From: Morinoia aosen
Lineage: Eukaryota > Arthropoda > Malacostraca > Amphipoda > Talitridae
Length of the DNA stretch: 64,000 nt
Assembly: GCA_030386875.1 (NCBI GenBank)
Contig: CM059571.1
Location: 30,436,355-30,500,354, forward strand
Reading direction: 5' to 3'
Position 1 is the stretch's first letter, and each line of letters starts with the position of its first letter. The notes below the pieces were generated by a model. The model was not told where the DNA came from and did not search any database. It was given only the letters and a program-made list of their open reading frames with translations. The position numbers were made by a program, and so were the translations under genes. Positions 50,699 through 63,618 of the stretch are shown here, one piece after another.

Positions 50699-51368
50699 GT
50701 TTCCATATTCAGAAATGCTTAGAGTTAAGCGAGTGCTGGTTAACAACAATTTTCCTAATACTCCCATTGATAGAACTATTGGTAATTTCTTAAATAAAAC
50801 TTCGGCCAGTAAAAATAATCCTGAACTGAATTCTCGCAATATTAATATCGTATATGGAAACCAAATGCACAAAAATTACAAAATTGATGAACGAGTTCTT
50901 AAGAACATTGTCAAAACTATTGTTAAGCCAACAGATCCTGATACGTCAATTAAAGTCGGTGTAAATAATAAAAACCGCAAAATCAGTGACCTCTTAGTGG
51001 AAAATATTATGTCTGCATCCAGGGTTATTGATCTGGACAGGGCCAATGTGATAAACTAATTTAAGTGTGACAGAAGAGAATGTAAGTCTCTTGATAAATG
51101 TTACCTTGGCTTGACCAGAATGAACCTGAGGCAAAGATTAACGGCCCATAAATACCAAGGTTATATTTTCAATCATTTCCGCATTGACCATAGTTGCAAA
51201 CCATCAAATGAATATCTATACACAAGTACGAAAATCCTATTTAAAGTGACTAAAAAAGAGCAAATTCAAATTATAGAAGCGTTACACATCCATAAACTTA
51301 AACCTGTTCTCAAAGAAAACACAAAAGACTTTTTTGCTCTGAAATTGTTTACTAAAACCGCAGCTTAG
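50699..51368 (+). pseudogene. Penelope-like element fragment with GIY-YIG nuclease domain, right copy
   Basis: Fossil C-terminal part of a Penelope-like element. The GIY-YIG region is clear: DRANVIN, FKCDRRECKSLDKCYLGLTR, NLRQRLTAHKYQG, then a histidine-containing HFRIDHSC and the acidic residue in IIEALHIHKLKP. Penelope-like elements use such a nuclease with their RT. The RT is absent, so the copy is truncated as well as broken. Confidence 0.75.
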
Positions 51369-53112
51369 AAGTCTGAGGCAATTGCTCGTCCGGTCATTTC
51401 GCTCCTAAGGCTTGTCCAATGAACATCTATGGAGTGCAATACTATTACTGTACTTGATCTCGTGTAAGCAGATTTTTGTCGTACAAACTTTATATCTAGT
51501 CATTTGTAAAATATTTTTATTCTGTGATTTCATCTTTCATTCAAGTCACATATAGCTTAAGAATTAGATTTGCATTTTAAAAATGTAACTGATCAATTCG
51601 TCTGTATATTTTCAGCCTGATGATGATGTTTGTACATCGGAGCGTTGCGTGTTATTGACTTCATGGGTAGTACATTTTAACGATTGACAGTCTTCCAATG
51701 AAAAATGTGGAGCGAATTTCTTCGTAATTTATCACGTGATGAAATTCAATAGTACTCAATTGATACACCTGAATTTGAGCCGTTGAGTGACCGATCCTTC
51801 GTTACATATCAACTCGCAATTAAAATGGAGCGGCGGATGCTCTAATCACAAAATTTTCTCCAAACTGCATGTTGCATTCGTCATGGCGGTGGTGGCTTGA
51901 AAACGCTGCGCTCAAAATATCCTAAGCCATCCCAATGAATTATATAGACGGTCATGGCTTGCAAACGCTGCGATCAAAATGTCCTAAGCCATCACATTGG
52001 TGACGTCGTAAGCGTTAATTTTTCGATGAAGCATCGTTTGCTACATCATGATTGTGTTCAGATTCAAAAGCTTGATTCTGATCAGACAGCGTTAGTTAGC
52101 CGGTCAAACCGAAGTCAAACCTCTAGCGCTTTCCGTAGCAACTCCTGTTGATCTCATACTAATTGTGTTTGTGATCCCCAAAAATTATTGGAAACCCATC
52201 TAAATGATCGTTCTAGGTAAACATTCGTTTATTTGAAATAGAGGGCATTTTTTGAACAGTTTAAGGAGTTTTTTCGCCTCAAGGAAATTTGAAATATAAG
52301 TCGTTATCACAGGAGAAACGTTAGATTTATATTTATAAAAAGTAGGTTTTTTAACCACTTTGGGAACTAAAGAAAAAGATCTCCTCGTGAAGGATTGGCA
52401 ACTTGTTCTTTTCTCATTCGTTTCCAATTAAAGAACAATCGCCATGATTCATGATCATGAACATCATTTCAGGCTTCCGTTTCCTGTTCTCCCTGTGCTT
52501 GAAGCGTCTTCAAAAATAATGCTGCCCAAATTTCAAAATTGTTCGGCACGAATACAAAGAAGTTTCACTAAAGTTAGCACTTTTTTGATATTATAAAGAA
52601 TCACATAATAATGATAACTTGAGTTCTTGTCTGTATTTCATAAGCCCTTCAAAGCTTTACATTTAGGTGCGACATGGAAGGCGACAGCTAAAGTTTCCGC
52701 TCATTTTGCTGAGTTTTATTTAACCCTAAATTTAGAAGTCGAAGATTCAGCAGACCTATCATAGCGAGATTACCTAACAGGTTATGCTCATATGCAAGGG
52801 AAATTACCAAGGCGGTCAAGAAACATTTGAATGTCACAAATTAATAAACAACTCGCTAATGCGCGTACAGCTTCTCTGGCAGCAGTAGCTCCTATATATA
52901 AATGCTAGAGTTGTCTGCTGCGAACTCCTTCTGTAGGCCGTGAAGGCATCGATTACACAAGCCCGTGAGCCTGGGGCTGGATTTTCATGCAATTTAGACC
53001 ACTGTAGCGGGACAGCTCACAGGTTAAGTTTTTTGTTGTCTTGACTACAGTACTTGCTGTTATTTCGGGCTATAGTTTCTCAGTTTGAGTACTTGACAGG
53101 AATAAATTTTAA
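51369..53112. other. conserved non-coding part of the right arm
   Basis: Matches 26800-27055 plus 29000-30430 inverted. It includes the empty LINE site TAAACAA at 52845-52851. No gene recognised. Confidence 0.5.
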
Positions 53113-53136
53113 CCAGCATAGCCCACACGAGGCGAA

Positions 53137-53280
53137 CACAAACACAAACACACACACAAACATCATATACACACTACCGTCATACTCTCAACACAAACAC
53201 ACACACACACTCACGCAGAGACACGCTCACACATTTACACAAACACACAAACACACACACAGGCACGCAAACACATGTAT
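53137..53280. repeat. CA-rich microsatellite
   Basis: Runs of ACACAC with AAACACA variants near the left end of the 4.8-kb insertion. Confidence 0.85.
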
Positions 53281-53310
53281 ACGCACATTCACGTGTAGGG
53301 CACACATGTC

Positions 53311-53660
53311 AATTCACCACAAAACAGCAGCAACGTAATGAGATACACCATCGTCTCAAACGTACAAACAATATATATATATATACGCAATGCCTTTCAC
53401 TCGAAGCTATATGTTTAACTTTCAAACACCAAAAGCATTTTATTTACCAACAGGAAAACCGGTCATCAATTTACCAAACTTAACTAATCACCACAATTCA
53501 GCAGCAACCCACTTACGTATGCTATCGTCTAAAATGATAACCCAATATATAAATATATATATATAGAATGTATTTCGCTTTAACATCATTACTTTAAACA
53601 CCTCAACATTCCATTTAGCAAAAGCAATATCTTTCACCAACACCCACGAAATAATACACT
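53311..53660. repeat. two diverged tandem units of about 174 bp
   Basis: TCACCACAAAACAGCAGCAA at 53314 and TCACCACAATTCAGCAGCAA at 53488 begin two similar stretches, each with an ATATATAT run and a CCTTTCACT/TTTCGCTTT-like part. Confidence 0.6.
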
Positions 53661-56600
53661 TGGAACCTAACCTAACCTTGCCGCCAACCAAATGGTGAGA
53701 AATCATTTTTCCAAACATTTCCATGAATAACGCAGATTAACAAACGCTTGTACCCTAATTCATAGTATTCCTCTCACTAAACGTATGTGTTACAATTCAT
53801 CCAATCTTTAAACCACTTTTCATGTCACACCCTATCCTTTCCCCACGTCAAGTAATATAACGTACGCTCAACCAACCTAAGGCAAGGCAAGGTCATCTAA
53901 CCTCAACTAACGAAACATAATCGAAACTTACTTGAGCAACCCTAAGTTCACGTAACTTACTCAAGCCTAACTTAAGTAAACCTATCTTGCTTAAATATGA
54001 CGTAAACTAACTTACTCGACATTGTTTGAACTCAACAACATACAACTAAACTTTACTAATACAGGATGCCCAGTCCTGCTCTATACTTGAAATTTAGGTC
54101 CCACTTTGTTTATCGCATTTGATTCTTTCGCATTTGCCCTTATTCTTCACGAATCCCCAACCTTTATGTACGCTAACGTTCTTTCATCAAACTAACTAAT
54201 AACCAAGCAATATCATCACATGAAAACAATGCGTTCCATAAATATTTCCGCAGAGGAGAAGTTCAGGCTGCAATATTTTCCCGGTAAAGTATGAATTAGG
54301 GCCTGGTGAACCATGTTCAAAAACTTATCTGACTAAAAATTCTGACGAAACATATTATATTTCGGTTTATTCATAGCTTTACAACACTCGAATTTTGCTC
54401 AGTTTCGAAAATGACAACTGCGCTTCGTTCTAATGAAGAATTGATGATGCCCAACCTACATAGTGAATGGAAATTCGTTTTCACGAAGCAATGACGTCAA
54501 TTGAGGCGATGTCTATTGGAAAACATTAGGTCAAATTTCGATCATTTTCCAATGACCTCGCTTACAATATTCAAACCCAAATCTTTACGGTAGAAACACC
54601 TGCAAATAAAACAGAAATTATTAACGAAACCACTTACCATGACAACAGTAAGCCAACGAAACTTAACTTGGGTATAATAATAAAACTTTACAATCTGTGC
54701 ATCATAAATAGGTCAACGAATATACAAGGCGCTATCGCGCTTTCCAATGGAGGACCCAAGAAATAAAATCTTCATTTTGGGACCGCTGGGCGAGATCTAA
54801 AGCTCTCGCCGAGCGGAAGCGTTTTCGTCTTGATGTCAGTAACTTTACGAAGAAAAAACGCATTCACTTAAAATCATTTACAAACTTTTTAAAGTTCATG
54901 ACCATTTGCCATTCGGTCACAATTTTGGGTGCACTGTACACTTCACTAAAACCTTCTAAGTATCATTGGCCTGAATTTCATCTCTTCATCACAAATTTAA
55001 ATTAGAAATTCCGCATTTTTTGCGACAATATCATATCCGAACATATCTATAAAATTTATAAAACATATGCGTCTGTCAAGATCAGCGGCTTTATAGCTTC
55101 GAATCACTGATGTTTCTTAGTCGACATTTTTCTTGCCAAAATCAAATATTTCATGAATGGGAACATTTTCCACCTCTTTCTACTCATTTATTTCTAATAT
55201 GAATCGACACAGAAACCTTAATTATATTAGGCTGAAAGGGAATTTACAAATTGTTGGAAATATACCAGTTATACCATTTAAAAATCCCTAAATAACATTA
55301 TTGAAACACGCATAACATCTACAACATTTAGTCGCTATCGGGGACACACGCATTCACCATATTATAACCATTAGTTAAAGCCTAAAAATATTATCTAAGC
55401 ACTCGCATGTGATTTCCTACAACTCACAAATGCCAGGTAAGCGATTTTGCGGCCTTCGAACAACGAATTTCTATCATTATTGCCGATCTTATTTTTCTTG
55501 TACAATTACCAAGCTTCTGGTCATAAAGATGCTGACATTTCAAGTCCTAATCATAGGAATCTATGAGAAAACTATTCACCCAAACTACCTTTCCTAGAAA
55601 ATACTTTGTTTAATCAGAGCATGTCGAAAGGAACCATTTTCGTGCAGTTCGAGCCACAATATCGAGAGATTTATTCCCGAATGAGCTTTTTCTCTTTACG
55701 AAATGAAGAGTCAGATTCTTGTATACCAGGTGCTCTTCTAATTTCTAGTTTCTAATGACAATAAACCTGTTCAAAACACAACACAAAGAGGCACGAAAAG
55801 CTGTGCCGAACGAAAGCAATTTAGCAGCTACATTTGTATAGAGATGACGAATTCGAAGTTTAATAACTCTCAAACATCCTTCATTTCCAAAACTTTAACG
55901 AAAACGCCTTGTTTTCGGTATAAACCAAAATCAGAACGCAGAATTTGCAATATCGAAATATTTGACGGTTGGAAGAAAATAGAGATCTTCCAAATACCAG
56001 GTCAGTATTTGCATAATTTTTTGCGTCTAAAAATATCATAATGCATGTTTCACCTCCCATTACGAAGTGACTTCCACGATGATGAGACTTAAATCTAATT
56101 CAAGATATAGAACAATTGATTCTCAACACGATGGTGACATATCGACATCCCATATCTAAACCGAAATACAAAAAAACTGAACTAAATACGGCACCTCGAA
56201 CGAATGCCCATCGTTTCTCTTATCAACGAATAATAATCAATATTTACGCCTCTACGCTGGAGCTGGTTTCCGACTTATGGCCCGTTATTTTGCTTCAACC
56301 TAATTACTAATGGTACTACTATTCAAAGCAGCTGAAGATTTATGTCTCAAACACTAAACCTCTTCGAGATATCGCAATTGAAAGTGGCCATACAGGTGAA
56401 AATTTGTCGAAAATTCATGGACCTAAACAAGCAGCGAAATTAGAACGCTAAAGAGAAAGGTTTTCTCTGTTGGAATTGAAATAATACTACCATAAGATAA
56501 GTCAAAAATTCTAAACACATTTGTTCTCCATAAAGTTCCCTGTGAAACCAATATAAACACTTGAAACGGGTGAATTACTAGTCATGAATAAAAGTTATGC

Positions 56601-57924
56601 GAATCTGAAAGCGAAAGAAGCGAGTTCCAGTTTTTACTTCTAAACCAAAATTAATTTCTATTAACTCTAAGAATACTGAAGACCTATAAAAAATTTGCAA
56701 CAGGGCCTCAAACGGCAAAAAATTGGGCAAAACTTTGAACCTTGATAGTCACTCCAAATGTATCGCATAAAACACGAAAAGCATGAAAACATCAGCGTCT
56801 TGGTGTTCGACATCCATATACAGCCTTCAAATCTCAAGCAAGCTTCATTTTAGGCGCCTCAACGCAGTCACCCATGGTCTCGATTATGGAGACTTCAACG
56901 CGAACCAAAGTATAATCCATGTAATAAATCTGCGGAGATTGAAAGACCTTTTCACAGCCAAATTCCGGGTCAAATTAAAATCCATTTCGAGGTTTTTTCA
57001 ATTTTCCTCAAAAACTTGAGAACCTATGACTTTTAGACAGGTATCATTCGAAAGATCTCATGGAGGTGCATCATTACAGAGTTTTTCAAAGCCCTCAAGG
57101 GTAAAGAAGGGGGCGTCAGGGGGTAAAACAGTCAAAATTACGTCCAAACCCAGTTTTTTCCGCATATTTTTAAAACCACATATAATATCGAACTACGCCA
57201 AACCTATGTAAAGTACCGTTTGATAACAACCAAAAAGTGTTATATAACTTTTCCTGTGCGATGCACCCTTCCCGCATATTTTTTTTCGTGATTTTTCCGA
57301 CAAAATTGGGCGCTTTTAAATCACTTCTTTTGAGAAAACTAACAAAGCTGACCCTTCACAAACTTGATCGATGTGAGAAAAAAGTCCAATCTACATTCTA
57401 TCAAGTTTTGGAATGTGAACGCCGGGTAAAAACGCGAGGAATGGGGGCCAAAGTCAGCCTTCAAAAACGCTCTTTTTTTACCGAAACTTTTTCATTCACA
57501 TGAACATTTTCTCGAATACTTTTCGACTTACCGACCACACCGTCATAAAACCTGACATTTTATCTACTAGTTTCGACAAATTGAGCTCCTCCAAAGCCGC
57601 GATGAAAAATTTCTTCCTGTTTCAAATGACCCCACTTTCGGTCGTTTTTTGACCTCTGGGGGGGTCTCCTATGGGGTCTAGAGGCCTGGAAAGGGGTCCG
57701 TTGATCTTAGAATTTTGCGCTTTACACGCTCACCAAGTTTGAGCGCGCTGGCACTACGGGAAGTGTGGATAGTTAGTTATTAGGGGTGTTTTCAGCATAC
57801 ACTCGATCCTCCACCTTTTTGGCGACTAGCAATTTCGATCACTGTCCAACTTTTTTTTTCACGGGTACTATTTTTAGTCTTTTCTCGCAACCTACCACAA
57901 AAAAAGTTCGCCCGCCGCAAGTAA

Positions 57925-59510
57925 TGAATTATCCCTGAGTGACTTCCATGCCAACTTTTATTTGATAAGTAATCAATTTTGCAACATTTGGTTTGAATGA
58001 GGAGATACTTAATAATTCTAATTATACCTTGTTTCTCTACACAATTTTGAGGTGGTAGTGCAGTGTATCGGCAACAGATCTCACGTACCCTTCACACACA
58101 CACACAAACCTCCACTCAAAAGAGCACACTCAGAGCGTGCTACGTCAATATCCTCTACATGTAGGAGTATGGCTCCCGCTGCTAGGGTAGGGAAAAACTG
58201 GTCTCCAAAGAACACTTTACTGGTATTCAAAGCTTGCGAGGTGGCGAACTGACGCTGTTTACAGGAGGGAAGTGCGGGACCAACTGCGAGTTCTAACACG
58301 CTTTGAGCGCATTTAAATACTCATCAGGGAGCGGGGTAGAAGGTGGTACACAGGAGGCGTCAGGAGCGGCTCATATCATAGTGACCGTAACTAAGTGTAG
58401 GTGTAACATTTATCATCGACTGTGGGTAAGTTTGGGACTACCCCGATGTTGGATGCATGAGGCTGTTATCTCTTGCAGAAAATGTTTTAATTTTCGCGAA
58501 ACTATAACGATTACCAAGAAAGAACTCTCCTGAAATAAATTCTATCAGGATAGCTGAGTAGAGAAAAGGGTTAAATTGCTTAAATCTTTATCTAGAAACT
58601 GAGTTCTACATAAAATTACCGGCGAAATAGGTTACAGTAAAACAATAGAGAGTGGTTGTCAAGTGAATTCTTCAAATCATTAAACACGTATCATAGAAAA
58701 CAGCAAAATTATCACGGATATATGTTCAACTCCTTTGGCGCACTTTCGTGAACATAACCAGTAAATATTACTTCTTGAGCATGAAAACTAATTTTTGGTT
58801 CACCATTTACACCTCGTGAATATCTGTAACTGATAAACTGCTTTAAAGGTAAATGAAATTCCATTCTATTTCCGAAGCTTAAAAGAGCTAGGATTAGTAG
58901 AAGGGTATTCTATTTTACCCTTTATTTATAAATAGCGGAATTTAAAAATATTCGTATCTTATTTCAAAATATATGTATATTTAATGAAAATATTACCTAC
59001 ATGTATATTATGCTGACTTTCAAACATAGAAGGCATGAAAATGAGAAAAATATTTGCAAGTTTGTAATGTGATATGAACCATGTTTCAAATTGTACTTAA
59101 GTTATAAGCAATTGCACATTGAAGTCAGATCTTGTACAATAAATTTCAGTTCTCAATGAGCGATATTTGCAACTCATAGACTATCAGAATTAAATGTAGA
59201 TTAATTGACACAAACTCAATAACATGCTCACAATTCATACTAACTTACGAAATAACGTACTATGGTAAAAAAAATTGAATAAAAGGGAATTTACGTACCA
59301 AATGACACATTGCCGAACACTGGAAATAAATTAGGTCAAACAAACTCTAAATAAATAAAGCACAACAAACTCTACGTGAATAGAGCAAAACAAACCCTAA
59401 ATAAATCAAAACCCAACCCTTAATAAGTAAAGCAAAACCATCTCTAAATGAACAAAACACAATAATATAATAAAGCACACAACACGCGAAAAAGATCCGG
59501 ATCAAACTCG
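57925..59510. other. conserved non-coding part of the right arm
   Basis: Matches 24628-26800 of the left arm inverted, without the 577-bp element. The undisturbed site for that element is GTGCGGGACCAAC near 58275-58290. No exon recognised. Confidence 0.5.
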
Positions 59511-59875
59511 GTGTTACGCTGCGCATTTCAAAGCGAGACGGTATCGCGTGTTGCACTGATGGGCAACGCAGAGAACTTGCCAGATCCAAACGCGTCAATT
59601 GAAGTGACCAGACAAGGTGGCATCGGAAGGGTGAAACATTTTCCTCATTATTTAATTTATAAGACAAGAACCAACAGGACATACAAATTAGAACAGCTCC
59701 ACAGTAAGTGCACTCTTGAAACTCGTGCAGTGGCAAAGTCAGTGCGCTCGCAAAATACTATTCTGCAAAGTTCTTGCAATCGTTATGTCAGTAGAGCCGT
59801 GAAGTTAGCCTAGCCGTTAAGGGAACCGTTTTGGTAACTACCTACCTTCAAAATATCGAATTTTTAGCATTAAAA
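59511..59875 (+). pseudogene. unknown frame partly conserved in both arms, right copy
   Basis: Counterpart of 23934-24295. Here the frame is open from CAFQSETVSRVALMGN through TLETRA to YVSRAVKLA, about 100 codons, then TAG. Family not recognised; no ATG in a clear context. Confidence 0.22.
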
Positions 59876-60998
59876 AATTGCCAAACATGTTGCATAACTG
59901 CTCTAAAATTTTTAGAACGCTAGTGTGGTTGAAAATTGGTGAAATAACAAGCTAAAGGAGGTTGCGTAATATGTGGGTGTGAACGCGTTCGGGTGTGCAC
60001 GGGACATACACGCGCAGTGCGCGTGTTTGTCTCTCTGGTTAGATTTCTTTGTTCTCTTTTTCAGCTGTATATTGATCACGAAGTGTTAACAGTGCTTCCA
60101 TTATGCCTAAACGTAGGAAACAACATCGACAAAATGTAAGAAATTTCTGATTTAAGTCTTCATGTGAGCTCCTGAAGAAAAAACACAAGCCCCACTTAGA
60201 AAAAATGACGTTTAAGGGGCTCAGAACGAATGAGTGGGCATGTCAAATTTTTATTTTATTATTTCAACAATATAAGTAACTTTTTTATGTGTTTTGTAGG
60301 GCAAAACGAAAATCAGAAATTAATTTTAAGCTCAAAAATATACCTGGCAACCAAGTCTCGTAGACATTCATGCATTTTCCAACATATAACAACGTTTTGT
60401 GGAATAAAAATGATTCTCGCGTAAAGTTGCGATTCCCGATTTTAGATAACGGCAAACGGAAAGTTGCAGCTTGTTTGGAAAATAATTTTCTACAAAGGAA
60501 AGGATTCTCAATTTTTTAGCTACGTCAAATTTTTAATTCATTTTCACGTTTTTTTTCAAAAATTATTTCCATTATTTTCGAAAAGAGCCATATTTTTTCC
60601 AAATTCGGGAAAGAGTTTTTAGTTTGTTTTACATAGTTTTGAGAATCCAATGGTTGTTCTGAAAGTTAGGATACATTCACACAAAAAAACTCGAATTCAC
60701 TAAAGTTTTTAGATGCACGAAACGGTTCCTTTAAAGCAGAAGAGCAGCAAAGTTACCACCATCGTAAAATTTGCTAACAGTCTAGGCACCAGTACAGCTT
60801 TTAAGTCAGTTGAAAAAATTGAAGGACTCTTGAACTGTAACATTATGAAACTGTATCACTATAGAACATTAAGACTGTAGAATTATAAGACTAGAACTGA
60901 AAGACTGTATAACTGAACGACTGTAGAAGAGTGAGACTGTAGTGCTGTGAGATTGTAGAAATATATGAGTTAAAACTGTAAAGGTTATAGAACAGGGT

Positions 60999-61205
60999 GC
61001 CACCTCTGCACCACACAGGGCAGTCATGCCACCTCTGCACCACACAGGGCAGTCATGCCACCTCTGCATCACACGGGGCAGTCATGCGACCTCTGCACCA
61101 CACAGGGCAGTCATGCCACCTCTGCACCACACAGGGCAGTCATGCCACCTCCGCACCACACAGGGCAGTCATGCCACCCCTGCACCACACAGGGCAGTCA
61201 TGCCA
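60999..61205. repeat. 29-bp minisatellite, seven units, downstream of right CUB gene
   Basis: GGGCAGTCATG recurs every 29 bp at 61018, 61047, 61076, 61105, 61134, 61163 and 61192. It is orthologous to the eight-unit array at 22507-22739. Confidence 0.94.
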
Positions 61206-61238
61206 CCGGTACTTGACACAGAAGTGCCTTGCCGCGAC

Positions 61239-63618
61239 CTAAGCATAACTGAAGGAGAAGTAGAAGCCAAGTCTTGCGTCAGGTGCAGAACCTTGCAGAG
61301 TGAAGGCAACGCGTCCACCTTGGGTGAAGAAGCGCGCCCGCTGTAGAGACACAGGAAACAAATTCTACAAAAACAAAAAGGATTCATTAATGAAATCTGA
61401 CCATGTTTACTAGAAGACATAGTCTTCAAACATTGATGAAAAGGCTAACTTTCACAACACTCTTCTTTGTTTAAGAGGCAAAAACAAATTCTGTCAAACC
61501 AGATAAATTTCCTGAATTTTCATAACGTACGTGTTATAGTTTGCCATGAAACTTTTCTACATAACATTGTAGCTCGCTTGTCTACTTTGACAATTCCAGA
61601 AACAAATTCATCTCCACCTCGATCAAATTACTTTAGAAAACTTCAGACTGCATCCACAGAATTAGGCAGATTTGATTTAATTTCAGCTGCGACAATACTG
61701 ATAGCATTCACTTTTGTCCTCTAAGTGATAAAAAATCTCGTATTAAATGAGTGACAGATAGAGCTCATTGAAATATGATTCAAGTTGTAATTTTAATGTT
61801 GACTGTGATGGAGTTTACCTCTGAAAATTTTTCGTTTCTTGAGAGCTTAGTAAAGTTTGATTTGCCACTTTAAATGTCATAAAATGTTTTGAAATGCAAG
61901 TGTTTGTATCTCTAAATGAACTATAATCACGAGTAAGAAAAGTTCCGTACGAAATAAGAGATGGAATACAGTGTACACTCGCAGACTTATGAACATCAAA
62001 TGTCTGAGAGATGGTGAAGCTATAAAAGTATTCTTCTTCAATAACCTTGGTTTTGAATAATAAATAAGGTTATATGTAAGCTAAATAAATATGAAATAAA
62101 CTAAATCTATAAAACAAGAAACTGAATGTCCTGAAAAATTGAACCCATCTGTAAACGAACTTGATTGACTGGACGATACATTTGAACCGGTCAAAATATG
62201 TATCAAATTGTTTACTACATTGATGAATGGTATAACTTACTTCGGTTCTTCCACAAATATCCCTCTCTACGCCTGTTGAATTCTCCGTGAAAGTGAACCC
62301 GTCGCAGCCTCCGTTTGTTCCATTGAGTCCCCGTGAGAGCGAATTAACGGAGAACTTCTTGTCGTACTCGATGTTCACGGTACAATTCACGGAGGTCTTC
62401 CGTGGGAACTCCGAGCATCCGTACCCTCGGTGTGAGTAGAGTAAAATGGTGTGTACTTCTGCTAAATTGGGGTAGGTTTTCCTAGGGGGAAGTTTGATTG
62501 TGTCGCCACAACTATCCACTGGAAATATAAAGATCTCAATTAACGTTTCTTTGAAATGAGCCTCAGTGAAATGTGTGAGCTCCTGTCAAACGTATAAAGT
62601 TTCCCACGTAAAGTATTTATTAAAGTTTCACCAAATGAGACCACCTATACAATTCTGCTGAATTCTCAACCATTACAAAAACAGGTGATGATTTTCTAAT
62701 TTAATTATTTTTCAGAAGGTTTCATCAAACCATTCACCATCTCATGAATAGTTTCACCTCTTCTCAAACGTTCGTTTCGCTTTCTGGAACCCTGATATTT
62801 TATTGACACTTTCGTACATGTTTGGTAGGGGAATACTCATAAAACTGTTGGGGAAAAAAATTGTAATTCTAAACTCACAGAAATAAAAGAGGACGAGAAC
62901 ATCATTGAAGTATATCGGAGAAACCAAAGTTGGCAACCCGACATCTCCATCGTAGAAGAGGCACGTGGATAGGTCGACGTCATGTTGCGAGAACCTGAAG
63001 GTTGATTTATTTTGAAGCGTTGCATAGCTGTACCCTATCTCGTAGCGGCGAGGGTCTGCAAAAACAGAAAATTTTATGTATACGTAGTAGTTTATTACCT
63101 CGCTAACACACGATATTAACAGGAAAATTTCATTTCATCCAGAAAACTAGAATACCAGAGCCATCAAATGGCAGCCGTAATATGTAACAATTTACGATTG
63201 TTTAAATATATCAGCTGTCGAAAAGTAAGCAACAGCTGGCGTATCAGCAGTTTGGATATTAAAAAATTGATTGCAATACGGGCTAACAACAGAGTCCCAC
63301 CTATTCCCGTGACATGATATATTGTTGAGCGTAATGAGAAATTCAAAGTTTGACAGTTCTATAGAACAGAAAACTGCGTTAAAATAATTTCATAGTCAAT
63401 TGACCTCTAATTTTGTTCTCAGACAGAGAATGAATTATAACGCAGAATTAACAATGAACATCGACAAATATGGGACATTCTCAAATGTATCAACAACGTA
63501 CCATAGGAAATACCGGTGGTAGTAGGCTGAGGCGTGTTGCTTTCGTCAAGGTAGATCAGTTTCTCGAGCATGTACTCCCGGGTGTTATTGTATGGGCCTG
63601 GTTTCCACGGTGCCTCAT
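61239..63618 (-). CDS. CUB-domain protein paralogue, exons 3-6 (right copy)
   Basis: Minus-strand exons 63618-63502, 63055-62879, 62518-62241 and 61340-61239, lengths 117, 177, 278 and 102 bp, identical to exons 3-6 of the left gene. All acceptors and donors are kept (GTACGT, GTGAGT, GTAAGT) and no stop or frameshift is seen in the 674 coding bases. The CUB part reads CGDTIKLPP, GYGCSEFPR, VNCTVNIEY, CDGFTFTENS, ERDICGR, then GRVAFTLQG and FYFSFSYA, stop at 61241-61239. Changes cluster in exons 3, 5 and 6, for example LFYF for LHNF and RARFFT for TLIFQT. Similarity to the left gene stops at 63681 inside intron 2, so counterparts of exons 1-2 are absent here; a different 5' end may lie beyond the window. 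Confidence 0.75.

Larger units (their letters stand above)
53113..57921. mobile_element. 4.8-kb right-arm-specific insertion flanked by TAA, unclassified
   Basis: Present only in the right arm: the left arm reads AACTCATTAAAATTTC through this point. TAA lies on both edges (53110-53112 and 57922-57924), suggesting a 3-bp duplication. The first bases are CCAGCATAGCCCACACG and the last CGCCCGCCGCAAG; these are not clear inverted repeats, though GCGAAC occurs inverted near each end. It holds a CA-rich microsatellite (53137-53280), a two-copy repeat, AT-rich sequence and a G-rich tract near 57650-57700. No transposase, RT or other known protein was recognised. A 3-bp TAA duplication would fit PIF/Harbinger or CACTA relatives. 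Confidence 0.55.

Noticed and set aside
53113-57921. Helitron
   Set aside because: In the reverse orientation the end reads CTGG, which fits CTRR, but the other end does not start with TC, no Rep/helicase is seen, and the TAA on both sides favours a duplication.
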